Notes: a model not told the origin generated them from the sequence alone. Shown: positions 26,362 through 34,881, counted from the first letter of the stretch. The stretch is DNA of 64,000 nucleotides from Bradyrhizobium sp. Y36 (GCF_002531575.1 NZ_NWTI01000032.1:1-64000); one strand, 5' to 3'. Numbers and translations are program-made.

Positions 26362-26532
26362 GTCGTCCCGGGCAAGCGCAAGCGCAGACCCGGGATCCAT
26401 AACCACAGGAAGGGATGGCTAAAAGAAAGCTGTCACTCCGAGTCTTCGCACAGCCGCTCCCTGTGTCTGTGGCGACGAGCGCAGGCGCTCGCGCTGGGGT
26501 CCCGGATCGGCGCTTCGCTTGTCCGGGACGAC
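26362..26532. repeat. Extragenic palindromic repeat cluster
   Basis: GTCGTCCCGGGCAAGCG at 26362 is mirrored by CGCTTGTCCGGGACGAC ending at 26532, with inner motifs GATCCATAACCACAGG and GGTCCCGGATC. The same motifs recur at 36535-36668 and in part at 61757-61828, so this is a dispersed repeat family. It occupies most of the gene-free stretch 26060-26579. Confidence 0.65.
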
Positions 26533-26579
26533 GAGTGAGCGTGAGGAGAAGCCGTCCCGCGCGAGCGGGACAACAGGCC

Positions 26580-27353
26580 TCAGCGCTCGACGAACGCCTT
26601 CTCGATCACGAAATGGCCGGGCTTGTTGCCGCTGCCCTCGATGAAGTCGCGGCCCTCGAACATCACCTTCAGCTCTTCAAGCATCGCGGGGCTGCCGCAC
26701 ATCATGACCCGGTCGGTCTCGATGTTCAGCGGGCCCTGCCCGATATCGTTGAAGATCTGCTCGGAGTTGATGAGGTCGGTGATGCGGCCGCGGTTCTTGA
26801 ACGGCTCGCGGGTCACGGTCGGGTAGTAGATCAGCTTGTCGGCGAGCAGCTCGCCGAACAGCTCGTCCTCGCGAAGGTTCGCGACGAGCTTCTCGCCATA
26901 GGCAAGCTCGGAGACCTGGCGGCAGCCATGGACCAGGACGATGGACTCGAACTGCTCGTAGACATCGGGGTCCTTGATCAGGCTGGCGAAGGGCGCGAGG
27001 CCCGTGCCGGTCGACAGCAGCATCAGCCGCTTGCCGGGAATGAGGTTGTCGGTGATCAGCGTGCCGGTCGCCTTGCGGCCGACCAGGATGGTGTCGCCTT
27101 CCTTGATCTTCTGGAGGCGCGAGGTCAGCGGGCCGTCCTGAACCTTGATCGAGAAGAACTCGAGTTCTTCCTCGTGGTTGGCGCTTGCCATGCTGTAGGC
27201 GCGCAGCAGCGGACGGCCGTCGACCTCGAGGCCGATCATCGCGAACTGCCCGTTCTGGAAGCGGAAGCCGGTGTCGCGCGTGGCGCGGAAGCTGAACAGC
27301 GTATCGGTCCAGTGCTGAACGGAAAGAACCTTCTCTCGGTAAAACGCGCTCAT
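26580..27353 (-). CDS. fpr: Ferredoxin/flavodoxin--NADP+ reductase
   Basis: From ATG 27353 the product is 257 residues. The FAD motif RAYSMAS (about residues 50-56), the NADP-binding GTGLAPFASL, the CGSPAMLEEL motif and the end VIEKAFVER are classic for bacterial plant-type FPR of the rhizobial subclass. It moves electrons between NADPH and ferredoxin or flavodoxin for redox stress, nitrogen fixation or P450s. A perfect FixK/FNR-type box lies about 150 bases upstream, suggesting low-oxygen control of this gene or of the divergent one. Confidence 0.9.
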   Translation of the reverse strand: MSAFYREKVLSVQHWTDTLFSFRATRDTGFRFQNGQFAMIGLEVDGRPLLRAYSMASANHEEELEFFSIKVQDGPLTSRLQKIKEGDTILVGRKATGTLITDNLIPGKRLMLLSTGTGLAPFASLIKDPDVYEQFESIVLVHGCRQVSELAYGEKLVANLREDELFGELLADKLIYYPTVTREPFKNRGRITDLINSEQIFNDIGQGPLNIETDRVMMCGSPAMLEELKVMFEGRDFIEGSGNKPGHFVIEKAFVER

Positions 27354-27501
27354 GATTTTCGATATTCCGAATAATTGCGGTTTTAGGGCAAAAGCGCTGC
27401 CCGGCCCCTGAAAGCGAGGCGGACACCATTGCCATGGCGGAGGATTTCGCGTGTGTGATCTACGCCATTGAGACCAATAATCAACCTCGATTCGGATGCA
27501 A

Positions 27502-27515
27502 TTGATGCCGATCAA
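27502..27515. promoter_or_regulatory. FixK/FNR-type binding box
   Basis: TTGAT-GCCG-ATCAA is a perfect match to the CRP/FNR-family consensus used by FixK2 in Bradyrhizobium. It lies in the 387-base divergent spacer 27354-27740, centred about 155 bases before the fpr start and 232 before the ATP-grasp start. Activating boxes usually sit near -40 of the transcription start, which suits either gene with a long leader. The rest of the spacer is AT-rich and shows no gene. Confidence 0.65.
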
Positions 27516-27740
27516 ACCGGCATTTGCAGCAGAAATGGCCGCATCATTAATGAATCTGCTGCCTGGCGTGCAGCGACGGCAATTTCTTTTCCCCGCAGGG
27601 CTCGACGACAGCACTTAATTTCCGTCGTGCTCGCGAGAATTTCATTAAGAATAGCTCTGATTTCCACTCCGGCCCGGCGCCGATTTCCGCATTTTTGCGG
27701 CTTTTGGCGCCTGGAACGACCGAAACGAGCGACCGAGGCG

Positions 27741-28547
27741 ATGACAAGCAGCGAGCGAATCTTCGTTCAGGCGATCCGGCGCTACTGCGCGGACCACGGC
27801 ATCGCCGTCGATGTCCGCGCCGGCGGCTGGCTGATCGCGATGCATCTCGGCAAGGTGCGGCAGTTCGCCTTCGGCTACGACATCGGCCTCAACAGCGCGA
27901 TCGCGCATCGCATCGCCAACGACAAATCCGCCACCGCCGAGGTGCTGGCGCTTACGGGCGTGCCCTGCATTCCTCATCATCTCTTCCTCAATCCGAAGCT
28001 GGGCAGGAATGTCGTTGGCGGCGGCTGGCGTGAGGCGATGCTGGACCTGCTGCGCGACAATCCGCAAGGCGTGGTGGTGAAGCCGAACGAGGGAACGTCG
28101 GGGCGCTCGGTGTTCAAGGTCACGACGGCGACGGAGCTCGACGACGCGGTTGGCGAAGTCTTCGCCATGAGCACCGGGCTCGTGATCTCGCCCTATGTCG
28201 CGATCGAGGAAGAGGTCCGCGTGATCCTGCTCGATGACGTGCCGCTCGTCGTCTATGGCAAGCAGCGCGGCGCCGACTGGCGGCACAATCTCGATGCCGG
28301 CGCGAAGCCGGTGCTGCTGGAGAGCGGCGAGATGCGCGCGGCCTGCGCCAAGCTTGCGAGCGACGCTGCGCGCGCCATCGGTATCATCTTTGCATCGATC
28401 GACGTGGTTCGTGTCGACGGCTCCTGGCGCGTGCTCGAGATCAATTCCGGTGTGATGATGGAAGCGCTGGCCAAGCTGCATCCCGACCTGGTGCAGGCGA
28501 CGTATGACGCAGCGCTGGATCGGGTGTTTGCGGGACAGGCGCACTAG
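27741..28547 (+). CDS. ATP-grasp-domain ligase of unknown substrate
   Basis: From ATG 27741 the product is 268 residues, and an AT-rich divergent spacer with a FixK box precedes it. ATP-grasp elements are visible: the lysine/glycine loop VVKPNEGTSGRSVF (about residues 113-126), the central acidic stretch ISPYVAIEEEVRV, and the metal-binding end VLEINSGVMMEALA. This resembles RimK, cyanophycin synthetase and glutathione synthetase C-terminal domains, which join an amine or thiol to a carboxylate. No partner protease or peptide gene lies beside it. The start could be slightly further upstream. Confidence 0.72.
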   Translation: MTSSERIFVQAIRRYCADHGIAVDVRAGGWLIAMHLGKVRQFAFGYDIGLNSAIAHRIANDKSATAEVLALTGVPCIPHHLFLNPKLGRNVVGGGWREAMLDLLRDNPQGVVVKPNEGTSGRSVFKVTTATELDDAVGEVFAMSTGLVISPYVAIEEEVRVILLDDVPLVVYGKQRGADWRHNLDAGAKPVLLESGEMRAACAKLASDAARAIGIIFASIDVVRVDGSWRVLEINSGVMMEALAKLHPDLVQATYDAALDRVFAGQAH

Positions 28548-28564
28548 CCTCGCCGGAGGCTCCC

Positions 28565-28720
28565 ACCCTCCCCTGGAGGGGGAGGGTCGGCTCGCAGCGC
28601 GTCAGCGATGCGAGACGGGGTGGGGTGACAGTCTCTCCACTTCGAATGCTGCCCGTGTTGAGAGATCACCCCATCCCGCTCGCGCTGTGCGCGATCGACC
28701 CTCCCCCTCCAGGGGAGGGT
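28565..28720. repeat. Large inverted repeat with perfect 25-base arms
   Basis: Arms 28565-28589 and 28696-28720 are exact inverted copies (ACCCTCCCCTGG and onward). Inside is further partial pairing, such as GGGGTGGGGTGA near 28618 against TCACCCCATCCC near 28666. The whole could fold into one long hairpin between two converging genes. It looks like a miniature repeat element rather than a terminator. Confidence 0.7.
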
Positions 28721-28733
28721 AAGAAGGACTGCC

Positions 28734-29699
28734 CTAATTATTCGCGCTGGCGGAGTCGTCCATCGCCTTGAACGCTTCCTCCAGCTGCAGCGAGATCGGC
28801 ACGTTCAGGCGTTCGCCGGTCGGAAGCCGCGCGGTGAACCATTTGTTGTAGAGCGGGACGAGGTCGCGGTTGGAGCCGAGCTTGCGGAAGGTGCGCTCGA
28901 CCACGGCGGAGAGCTGCGGCTCGCCCTTGCGGAACATGATGCCGTAGGGATCGTAGGACAGATAATCCCCGGTGACGCGGTACTTGTCCTGCGCCTTGTG
29001 GCGCGCGATCAGGCCGAACAGCAGGATGTCGTCGGTCGCGAACGCATCGGCCTTGCCGTCGGCGAGCATCTGGTAGGATTGCTCGTGATCGGCCCCGACC
29101 GCGATGGTCAGCCCCAACGAGAATTTCTTGTCCGCCGCCTGGATCGCCTGCTCGTTGGTGGTGCCCTTCGTCACCACGATGGTCTTGCTCTTGAGATCGG
29201 CGAGCTGCTGGACGCCGGATGCCTTGGGCACCATAAGCTTGGTGCCGGCGACGAACATCAGCGGCGAGAAGGCGACGCGCTTGCCGCGCTCGGCATTGGC
29301 CGTGGTGGAGCCGCATTCCAGGTCGATCTTGTTCTGGAGCACGGCGTCGATGCGGTCGTCCGAGGTGACCTTGACGTAGTCGATCTTGAGGTTGGGATCG
29401 TCGACCTCGACCCCGATCTCCTCGACGATGGCTTCGCAGAGCTCGAGGCTGTAGCCGATCGGCCGGCCCGACTGGTCGACGAAGGAGAACGGCGGCGAGC
29501 TCTCGCGATAGCCGAGCCGCACCGCGTGCGCCGTCTTGATCGCCGACAGCGTCGGGCTGAGCCCCTCGCTGCCGCTCTGCGCGCACGCTGATGTCGCGAA
29601 CGAGAAGGTCGCGAACAAGGTGATCGCGAACAAGGCGGTCGCGGGCAACGAGCCCGCAAGCCGGCCCGGGGTCAGCGACCTCGCCAATGTCTCGCCCAT
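28734..29699 (-). CDS. Periplasmic amino-acid-binding protein (GltI-like, SBP family 3)
   Basis: A 321-residue protein with signal peptide LFAITLFATFSFATSACAQ. The family-3 binding fold is clear: RLGYRESSPPFSFVDQSGRPIGYSLEL near the mature start, then TTANAERGKRVAFSPLMFV and LADGKADAFATDD. Closest in style to glutamate/aspartate-binding GltI. Normally such proteins serve an ABC permease and ATPase, but here the co-transcribed partner, 9 bases upstream, is a DAACS-type symporter. No ABC components are near. Confidence 0.85.
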   Translation of the reverse strand: MGETLARSLTPGRLAGSLPATALFAITLFATFSFATSACAQSGSEGLSPTLSAIKTAHAVRLGYRESSPPFSFVDQSGRPIGYSLELCEAIVEEIGVEVDDPNLKIDYVKVTSDDRIDAVLQNKIDLECGSTTANAERGKRVAFSPLMFVAGTKLMVPKASGVQQLADLKSKTIVVTKGTTNEQAIQAADKKFSLGLTIAVGADHEQSYQMLADGKADAFATDDILLFGLIARHKAQDKYRVTGDYLSYDPYGIMFRKGEPQLSAVVERTFRKLGSNRDLVPLYNKWFTARLPTGERLNVPISLQLEEAFKAMDDSASANN

Positions 29700-29708
29700 G
29701 GTTCGCTC

Positions 29709-31007
29709 CTATCCATGGCCGGCCATCGCGGGCACTTCGCCCGGCACCATGTCATCGGGCACGACGTCGCCGGGCCCGAGCGCGTGCTCGGGTCCGAGCT
29801 CGCCTTCCCATTTGGCGACGACCGAGGTCGCAAGCGTATTGCCGATCACGTTGGTGGCGCTGCGGCCCATGTCGAGGAAGGTGTCGATGCCCATGATCAT
29901 CAGGAGGCCCGCCTCGGGAATGTTGAACTGCGCCAGCGTGGACGCGATCACGACGAGGGAGGCGCGCGGCACGCCGGCGACGCCCTTGGAGGTGATCATC
30001 AGTGTCGCCAGCATCGCGAGCTGGGTGCCGAGCGGCATGTCGATGTGATAGCTCTGCGCGATGAAGACTGCCGCGAACGTGCAGTACATCATCGTGCCGT
30101 CGAGGTTGAAGGAATAGCCGAGCGGCAGCACGAAGCTCGATATCCGCGACGAGGCACCGAAGCGGTTGAGGGCCTCCAGCGTCTTCGGATAGGCCGCCTC
30201 CGAGCTCGCGGTCGAGAACGCGATCATCAGCGGCTCGCGGACCAGCTTCAGGAGATGGCTGTAGCGCGGCCCGATGACGATGAAGCCGACCACGATCAGG
30301 ATCGACCACAGGATCATCAGCGACAGGTAGAAGCCGCCCATGAAGACGACGAGCTTCCAGAGCACGGCGAGGCCGTTCTTGGCGACGGTCGCGGTGATGG
30401 CGGCCCACACCGCGAGCGGCGCGAACAGCATCACGTAGCTCGTGACCTTGAGCATGATGTGGCCGACGTCGTCGATCATCGCCAGGATCGGCTTGGAACG
30501 CTCGGGCATGGAGCCCATCGCCACCGAGAAGAACACCGCGAAGATCACGATCTGCAGGATCTCGTTCTGCGCCATCGCGTCCGCAATCGAGGTCGGGATC
30601 AGATGGGTGAGGAATTTTTCGATCGAGAAGGCCGACACCGGCAGGCCGGTCGATTGCCCCGCCGCGGGCAGCGTGCCCGGGAAGTTCGCGCCGGGCTGCA
30701 GCAGATTGACCATAACGAGGCCAAGCAGGAGCGAAACGAAGGAGGCGCTGATGAACCAGCCCATGGTCTTGGCGAAGATGCGGCCGAGCTTGGAGCCCGA
30801 GCCCATATGGGCGATGCCGCCGACCAGGGTCGCGAACACCAGGGGCGCGATGATCATCTTGATCAGGCGCAGGAACATCATGGCGATCAGGTTGATGGCA
30901 GAGGCCCACTCGGCGCGGGTGTCGGGCAGGAAGTTGTAGATCGCCGCCCCCATGATGATGCCGAGCACCATCGCCGCCAGAATGTATTGCGTAAACCTGT
31001 TGGACAT
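29709..31007 (-). CDS. Dicarboxylate/amino-acid:cation symporter (DAACS, DctA/GltP type)
   Basis: From ATG 31007 the product is 432 residues. Hallmarks of the glutamate-transporter fold are present: the serine-rich loop AFSTASSEAAYPKTLEAL, the re-entrant motif SFNLDGTMMYCTF and the TM8 motif GIDTFLDMGRSATNVIGN. It carries dicarboxylates or acidic amino acids into the cell with H+ or Na+. The last ~25 residues are an acidic/Pro/Met tail (GPGDVVPDDMVPGEVP) not needed for transport. First gene of a two-gene operon with a GltI-like binding protein. The divergent oxidoreductase gene starts about 210 bases away. Confidence 0.9.
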   Translation of the reverse strand: MSNRFTQYILAAMVLGIIMGAAIYNFLPDTRAEWASAINLIAMMFLRLIKMIIAPLVFATLVGGIAHMGSGSKLGRIFAKTMGWFISASFVSLLLGLVMVNLLQPGANFPGTLPAAGQSTGLPVSAFSIEKFLTHLIPTSIADAMAQNEILQIVIFAVFFSVAMGSMPERSKPILAMIDDVGHIMLKVTSYVMLFAPLAVWAAITATVAKNGLAVLWKLVVFMGGFYLSLMILWSILIVVGFIVIGPRYSHLLKLVREPLMIAFSTASSEAAYPKTLEALNRFGASSRISSFVLPLGYSFNLDGTMMYCTFAAVFIAQSYHIDMPLGTQLAMLATLMITSKGVAGVPRASLVVIASTLAQFNIPEAGLLMIMGIDTFLDMGRSATNVIGNTLATSVVAKWEGELGPEHALGPGDVVPDDMVPGEVPAMAGHG

Positions 31008-31217
31008 CGTTGACCCCCACGTACACCGGCGCTTCATGATGTCGCAGATATCACAACGACGCAACACGCTTTGCGTGTGATCGCGTTTGCGCGATGTTCC
31101 CGTTGTGAAATGGAACGGCGCGCTCTAGCCTTCATGCAGCGCACAACACATGCGGTCTGCACGTTTCGTTTGCGGCGGCTGCATCAATAATCGTCAAGAC
31201 ATAAGAGGGGAAACGCC

Positions 31218-32219
31218 ATGAGCGCCAACGTCAATCGCCAGATTCTGCTGGTCGAAAAGCCCAGCGGCAAGCTGGGCCCGGAGCACTTCAAGATGGTGGA
31301 CGGCGCCATGCCGGAACCGAAGGACGGCGAGGCTCTGCTGCGCGTGCGATACATCTCGCTCGACGCCGCCAACCGCGCATGGATGCATGGCGCGACCTAT
31401 CGTTCTGCGGTGGAAGCCAACAGCGTGATGGCCGGCGGCGCCATCGCCGAGGTCCTCAGCTCGAAGGCCGAGGGACTTGCGGCGGGCGACATCGTGTTCG
31501 GCGACACCGGCTGGCAGGAATTTGCCGCGGTGCCGGCAAAGCATCTCACCAAGATGCCGAAGCTCGAGCCGATGACGCATCTGCTCAGCGTGTTCGGCAT
31601 CGCCGGCCTCACCGCCTATTTCGGCTTGCTGGAGGTCGGCAAACCCAAAGAGGGCGAGACCGTCGTGGTTTCCGCGGCCGCAGGCTCGGTCGGCTCGATC
31701 GTCGGACAGATCGCCAAGATCAAGGGATGCCGAGTGATCGGCATCGCCGGCGGCGCGGACAAGTGCAACTGGCTGACCTCGGAGCTCGGCTTCGATGCCG
31801 CCGTGGACTACAAGGACGGCGCGGTGTTCAAGGCGTTGCGCGCCGCCGCGCCCAAGGGCATCGACGTCTATTTCGACAATGTCGGCGGCGACATTCTCGA
31901 AGCCTGCCTGCCGCAGATGAACAATTACGGCCGCATCGCCTGCTGCGGCGCGATCTCGCAATATGACGGCACACCATCCGCGCACGGCCCGCGCGGCGTA
32001 CCGGGACTGATCGTGGTGAAGCGGCTCGTCATGCAGGGCTTCATCGTGATGGATTACATGAAGGAGAGCCCGCGCGCGCTCGCCGACCTCCAGGCCTGGG
32101 TCAAATCCGGCAAGCTGAAGGTGCAGGAAGACATCATCGACGGTCTCGCGAACACGCCAAAGGCGCTGATCGGATTGCTTGCGGGCGAAAACCGCGGCAA
32201 GCGGATGATCAGGCTCTGA
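31218..32219 (+). CDS. Zinc-less MDR-family NADP-dependent oxidoreductase
   Basis: A 333-residue protein. The NADPH-binding motif VSAAAGSVGSIVGQIAKIKGC (positions near 31668-31730) and GIAGGADKCNWL are typical of leukotriene B4 dehydrogenase/curcumin reductase-type enzymes, which reduce alpha,beta-unsaturated carbonyls. No structural zinc cysteines are present. ATG 31218 follows GAGGGG. It stands alone; the physiological substrate is unknown. Confidence 0.85.
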   Translation: MSANVNRQILLVEKPSGKLGPEHFKMVDGAMPEPKDGEALLRVRYISLDAANRAWMHGATYRSAVEANSVMAGGAIAEVLSSKAEGLAAGDIVFGDTGWQEFAAVPAKHLTKMPKLEPMTHLLSVFGIAGLTAYFGLLEVGKPKEGETVVVSAAAGSVGSIVGQIAKIKGCRVIGIAGGADKCNWLTSELGFDAAVDYKDGAVFKALRAAAPKGIDVYFDNVGGDILEACLPQMNNYGRIACCGAISQYDGTPSAHGPRGVPGLIVVKRLVMQGFIVMDYMKESPRALADLQAWVKSGKLKVQEDIIDGLANTPKALIGLLAGENRGKRMIRL

Positions 32220-32376
32220 CGATTCCGTCCCATCGTGTCGGCGCCGGCATAATCTACTTGCGGTAGCGACCGAAGCGGCCAATGATATCGCTCGCGAGGC
32301 ATCACTCGCGGGCGATTGCGGTTGCGTGACTTTGATTAAGCATCGAACGATATCGACAGGGCAGGAATTTATTCAG

Positions 32377-33216
32377 ATGTTCAACACGTTGAAGCAAGTC
32401 TCAACGCGCAAGGCGCTGCTGGCGGCAGCATTCTTCGCAACTGCAACAGGCGCGTTCGCGCAAGCGCCGACCGATGCGCAGAAGAGCGCCATCAGGTCCG
32501 CGTGCCGCTCGGACTTCATGGCGCACTGCTCGAGCGTGACGCCTGGCGGCGCGGAAGCGTTCCAATGTCTGCAGAAGAACATGTCGAGCCTCTCTTCGGG
32601 ATGCCAGACCGCCGTTCGCGCGATCGCGCCTCCGGCGGCCAAGACCGAACCTGCTGCCGCGCCGAAAGCCGAAGCGGCCCCGAAGGAAGCAGCTCCCAAG
32701 GCGGAGCCGGCAGCTGCCGCGCCCAAGGCTGAGCCCGCTCCCGCTGCGAAGCCGGCCGCCGCACCGGCGCCGAAGGCTGCTGCGCCCAAGCAGCCGAGCA
32801 GCGCGCAACTTGCCGCCATCAAGAGCGCGTGCCGGGGCGATTATCCCAAGGTCTGCGCCAGCGTGCCGCCGGGCGGCGCGCCTGCGCTGGAATGCCTGGA
32901 GAAGAACAAAGCCAAGGTCTCGCCGGCCTGCGGAAGCGCCGTCAGCGCAGCAACCGGTGGCGGCGCGGCAGCCGCCACAGCCCCGTCTGCAGGCGCCGCA
33001 GCCGCCCCTGCCGCAGCGCCCACCGTGCTCGTGCTGCGTCCGATGCGGCCGCGCGAAGAGCTGTTCGTGGCACGATCGGCCTGCGGCGCGGACATTCGCA
33101 CGATCTGTGCCGGCGTCGACGTTGGCGCCGGCCGCATCATGCAGTGTCTTGCGAACAACGCGGCGTCGCTGTCGCCGGCGTGCCGGGACGTGCTGGCGGC
33201 GTTCACGGTGCGATAG
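32377..33216 (+). CDS. Secreted protein with three GLG1-like cysteine-rich repeats
   Basis: From ATG 32377 the product is 279 residues with a signal peptide ending GAFAQ. Three similar four-cysteine units are present: residues about 41-82 (SACRSDFMAHCSSVTPGG), a second (SACRGDYPKVCASVPPGG) after an Ala/Pro/Lys-rich linker, and a third (SACGADIRTICAGVDVGAG) near the C-terminus. Each ends C-x-x-A/V and matches the cysteine-rich repeat known from Golgi protein GLG1 and short alphaproteobacterial secreted proteins. The linkers (repeated AAPKAEPA) probably span the cell envelope. Function unknown. Confidence 0.75.
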   Translation: MFNTLKQVSTRKALLAAAFFATATGAFAQAPTDAQKSAIRSACRSDFMAHCSSVTPGGAEAFQCLQKNMSSLSSGCQTAVRAIAPPAAKTEPAAAPKAEAAPKEAAPKAEPAAAAPKAEPAPAAKPAAAPAPKAAAPKQPSSAQLAAIKSACRGDYPKVCASVPPGGAPALECLEKNKAKVSPACGSAVSAATGGGAAAATAPSAGAAAAPAAAPTVLVLRPMRPREELFVARSACGADIRTICAGVDVGAGRIMQCLANNAASLSPACRDVLAAFTVR

Positions 33217-33334
33217 CTGCGCCGCGCAACGCGCGCATCGATATTGGCGGCGTGCGAACATGAATTTTCGCACGCCTGCAGCGACAAACTCTTTGCTGAT
33301 CCGATTTCGATCACGACAAGACCGGGAGAACAAC

Positions 33335-33550
33335 ATGCGATCATTGCTGCTCGTTGCTTCTGCGCTCCTCGCTTTCGGCGCAACCATGACCCTCGAGGCC
33401 ACCGATGCCAATGCGGTGGTGTGCGCCCGCGGCGTCTATCGCGCCGGCTGCGCCGGACCGAACGCGGCCGTCGTGGTCCGCAAGCCGGTTCCGGTCGTCC
33501 GCTGCACCAGGGTGCTGGTGAACGGCGTCTACGTGAAGCGCTGCGTCTGA
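33335..33550 (+). CDS. Small secreted cysteine-containing protein
   Basis: From ATG 33335, preceded by GGGAG, the product is 71 residues. The signal peptide (LLLVASALLAFGATM) ends near ANAVVCARG. The mature part is about 45 residues with four cysteines (VCARGVYRAGC, RCTRVLVNGVYVKRC), enough for two disulfides. The pattern VCARGVYRAGCAGP recurs in small Bradyrhizobium proteins of unknown role. A hairpin follows the stop codon. Confidence 0.7.
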   Translation: MRSLLLVASALLAFGATMTLEATDANAVVCARGVYRAGCAGPNAAVVVRKPVPVVRCTRVLVNGVYVKRCV

Positions 33551-33557
33551 CACGCGA

Positions 33558-33584
33558 ATAGCCAAGCCGGCGCGGTTTGGCTAT
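33558..33584 (+). terminator. Possible terminator hairpin
   Basis: ATAGCCAA (33558-33565) pairs with TTGGCTAT (33577-33584) seven bases after the stop of the small secreted protein gene. There is no T-run, so termination strength is doubtful. Confidence 0.35.
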
Positions 33585-33703
33585 GATTCGGGCCTGACGG
33601 CTTCGGCCGCGCGCAAGACGTGCGTCCGAAGATGAGCTGCGGCGCGTCCCTGCCTGGCCGATAATTCTGCTGGCGCGGGATGCCGGAGCACATTAGTCTA
33701 CCC

Positions 33704-33727
33704 CTAGATAGTAAGTATACTGTCAAT
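33704..33727 (+). promoter_or_regulatory. Probable MarR operator overlapping the promoter of the monooxygenase-ligase operon
   Basis: A 24-base element identical at 22 positions to 37989-38012. The core GATAGTAAGTATACTGTC has partial dyad symmetry (GAtAGTA against TACTgTC) and contains a -10-like TATACT (33716-33721); a weak -35 candidate TTAGTC is 17 bases before it. It ends 14 bases before the TTG start, which has its own AGGGAGG. Binding by the cluster's MarR protein would block this promoter. Confidence 0.6.
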
Positions 33728-33741
33728 TAGGGAGGCAGGCG

Positions 33742-34881
33742 TTGCGGATCGCCGTGATTGGCGGAGGGCCCGGTGGGCTCTATTTCGCCTATCTGTGGAA
33801 GAAGCGTCACCCCGAGGATCAGGTCGACCTGTTCGAGCAGAACCCGGCCGACGCGACCTGGGGCTTTGGCGTCGTGTTCTCCGACCAGGCGCTGGAATTC
33901 CTGCGCGCCGACGACCCCGAGACGGTCGACGCGATTGCGCCGCACATGGAGAGCTGGGAGAACATCACGCTGAACCTCGGCGGCGACAGCGTCGCCATCG
34001 ACGGCGTCGGCTTCTCCTCCATCGGCCGGCTCGAGCTGCTGAGGTTCCTGCAGCAGCGCGCGCTCGGCGTCGGCGTCACACCGCGCTTCGACACGCAGAT
34101 CCACGCGATCGACCAGCTCAATGGCCACGATCTGATCGTCGCCGCGGACGGCTTGAATTCGCTGGTGCGCCGCGCCTATGAGGGCGATTTCGGGACGTCG
34201 CTGTCCTACTCCTCCAACAAGTTCGTCTGGTACGGCACCTCGAAACGCTTCGACGCGTTGTCGCAGACCTTCGTGAAGACCGACCGCGGGGCTTTCAACG
34301 CCCATCACTACCGCTACTCGCCGACCATGAGCACCTTCCTGGTCGAATGCGATCACGCGACCTGGCAGGCCTATGGCTTCGCCTACAAGGACGTCGAGCA
34401 GTCCAAGGGCGTCTGCGAGGAGGTGTTCGCGGACACGCTCGGCGGCCACTGCCTCGTCTCCAACAAATCGGTCTGGCGCAACTTCCCCTGGGTCTGGAAC
34501 GAGCACTGGTCGTTCAAGAACATGGTGCTGATCGGCGACGCCCTGCATTCGGCGCACTTCTCGATCGGCTCGGGCACGCGGCTTGCCATCGAGGACGCCA
34601 TTGCGCTGGTCAAAGCGCTGGAATCGGATGCGCACCTGACCACCGCATTGCACCGCTATCAGGCCGCGCGAAAGCCGGTGGTGCAGAAGCTCGTCAACGC
34701 GGCCCGCACCAGCGCCTTCTGGTACGAGCATTTCGCCCAGCACATGCAGCAGGGCCTGATGGACTTCGCCTACAGCTACATCACCCGCTCCGGCCGTATC
34801 GACGATGCACGCCTGCGCCACATGTCGCCGGCCTTCATGGCGCGTTACGAGGCCGCCAAGAACGGTGGGGATGAGGCATGA
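33742..34881 (+). CDS. FAD-dependent aryl-CoA monooxygenase (salicylyl-CoA 5-hydroxylase type)
   Basis: A 379-residue flavoprotein with a TTG start fixed by the AGGGAGG just upstream and by the immediate Rossmann motif RIAVIGGGPGGLYFAYLW. The FAD motif GDALHSAHFSIGSGTRLAIEDA (around residue 265) and the overall sequence resemble the N-terminal half of 2-aminobenzoyl-CoA monooxygenase/reductases and single-domain salicylyl-CoA 5-hydroxylase. The reductase half of the two-domain enzymes is absent. Its stop overlaps the aryl-CoA ligase start (ATGA), and a gentisate dioxygenase lies downstream. So hydroxylation of salicylyl-CoA to gentisyl-CoA is the best guess; anthraniloyl-CoA is the alternative. 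Confidence 0.78.
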   Translation: MRIAVIGGGPGGLYFAYLWKKRHPEDQVDLFEQNPADATWGFGVVFSDQALEFLRADDPETVDAIAPHMESWENITLNLGGDSVAIDGVGFSSIGRLELLRFLQQRALGVGVTPRFDTQIHAIDQLNGHDLIVAADGLNSLVRRAYEGDFGTSLSYSSNKFVWYGTSKRFDALSQTFVKTDRGAFNAHHYRYSPTMSTFLVECDHATWQAYGFAYKDVEQSKGVCEEVFADTLGGHCLVSNKSVWRNFPWVWNEHWSFKNMVLIGDALHSAHFSIGSGTRLAIEDAIALVKALESDAHLTTALHRYQAARKPVVQKLVNAARTSAFWYEHFAQHMQQGLMDFAYSYITRSGRIDDARLRHMSPAFMARYEAAKNGGDEA

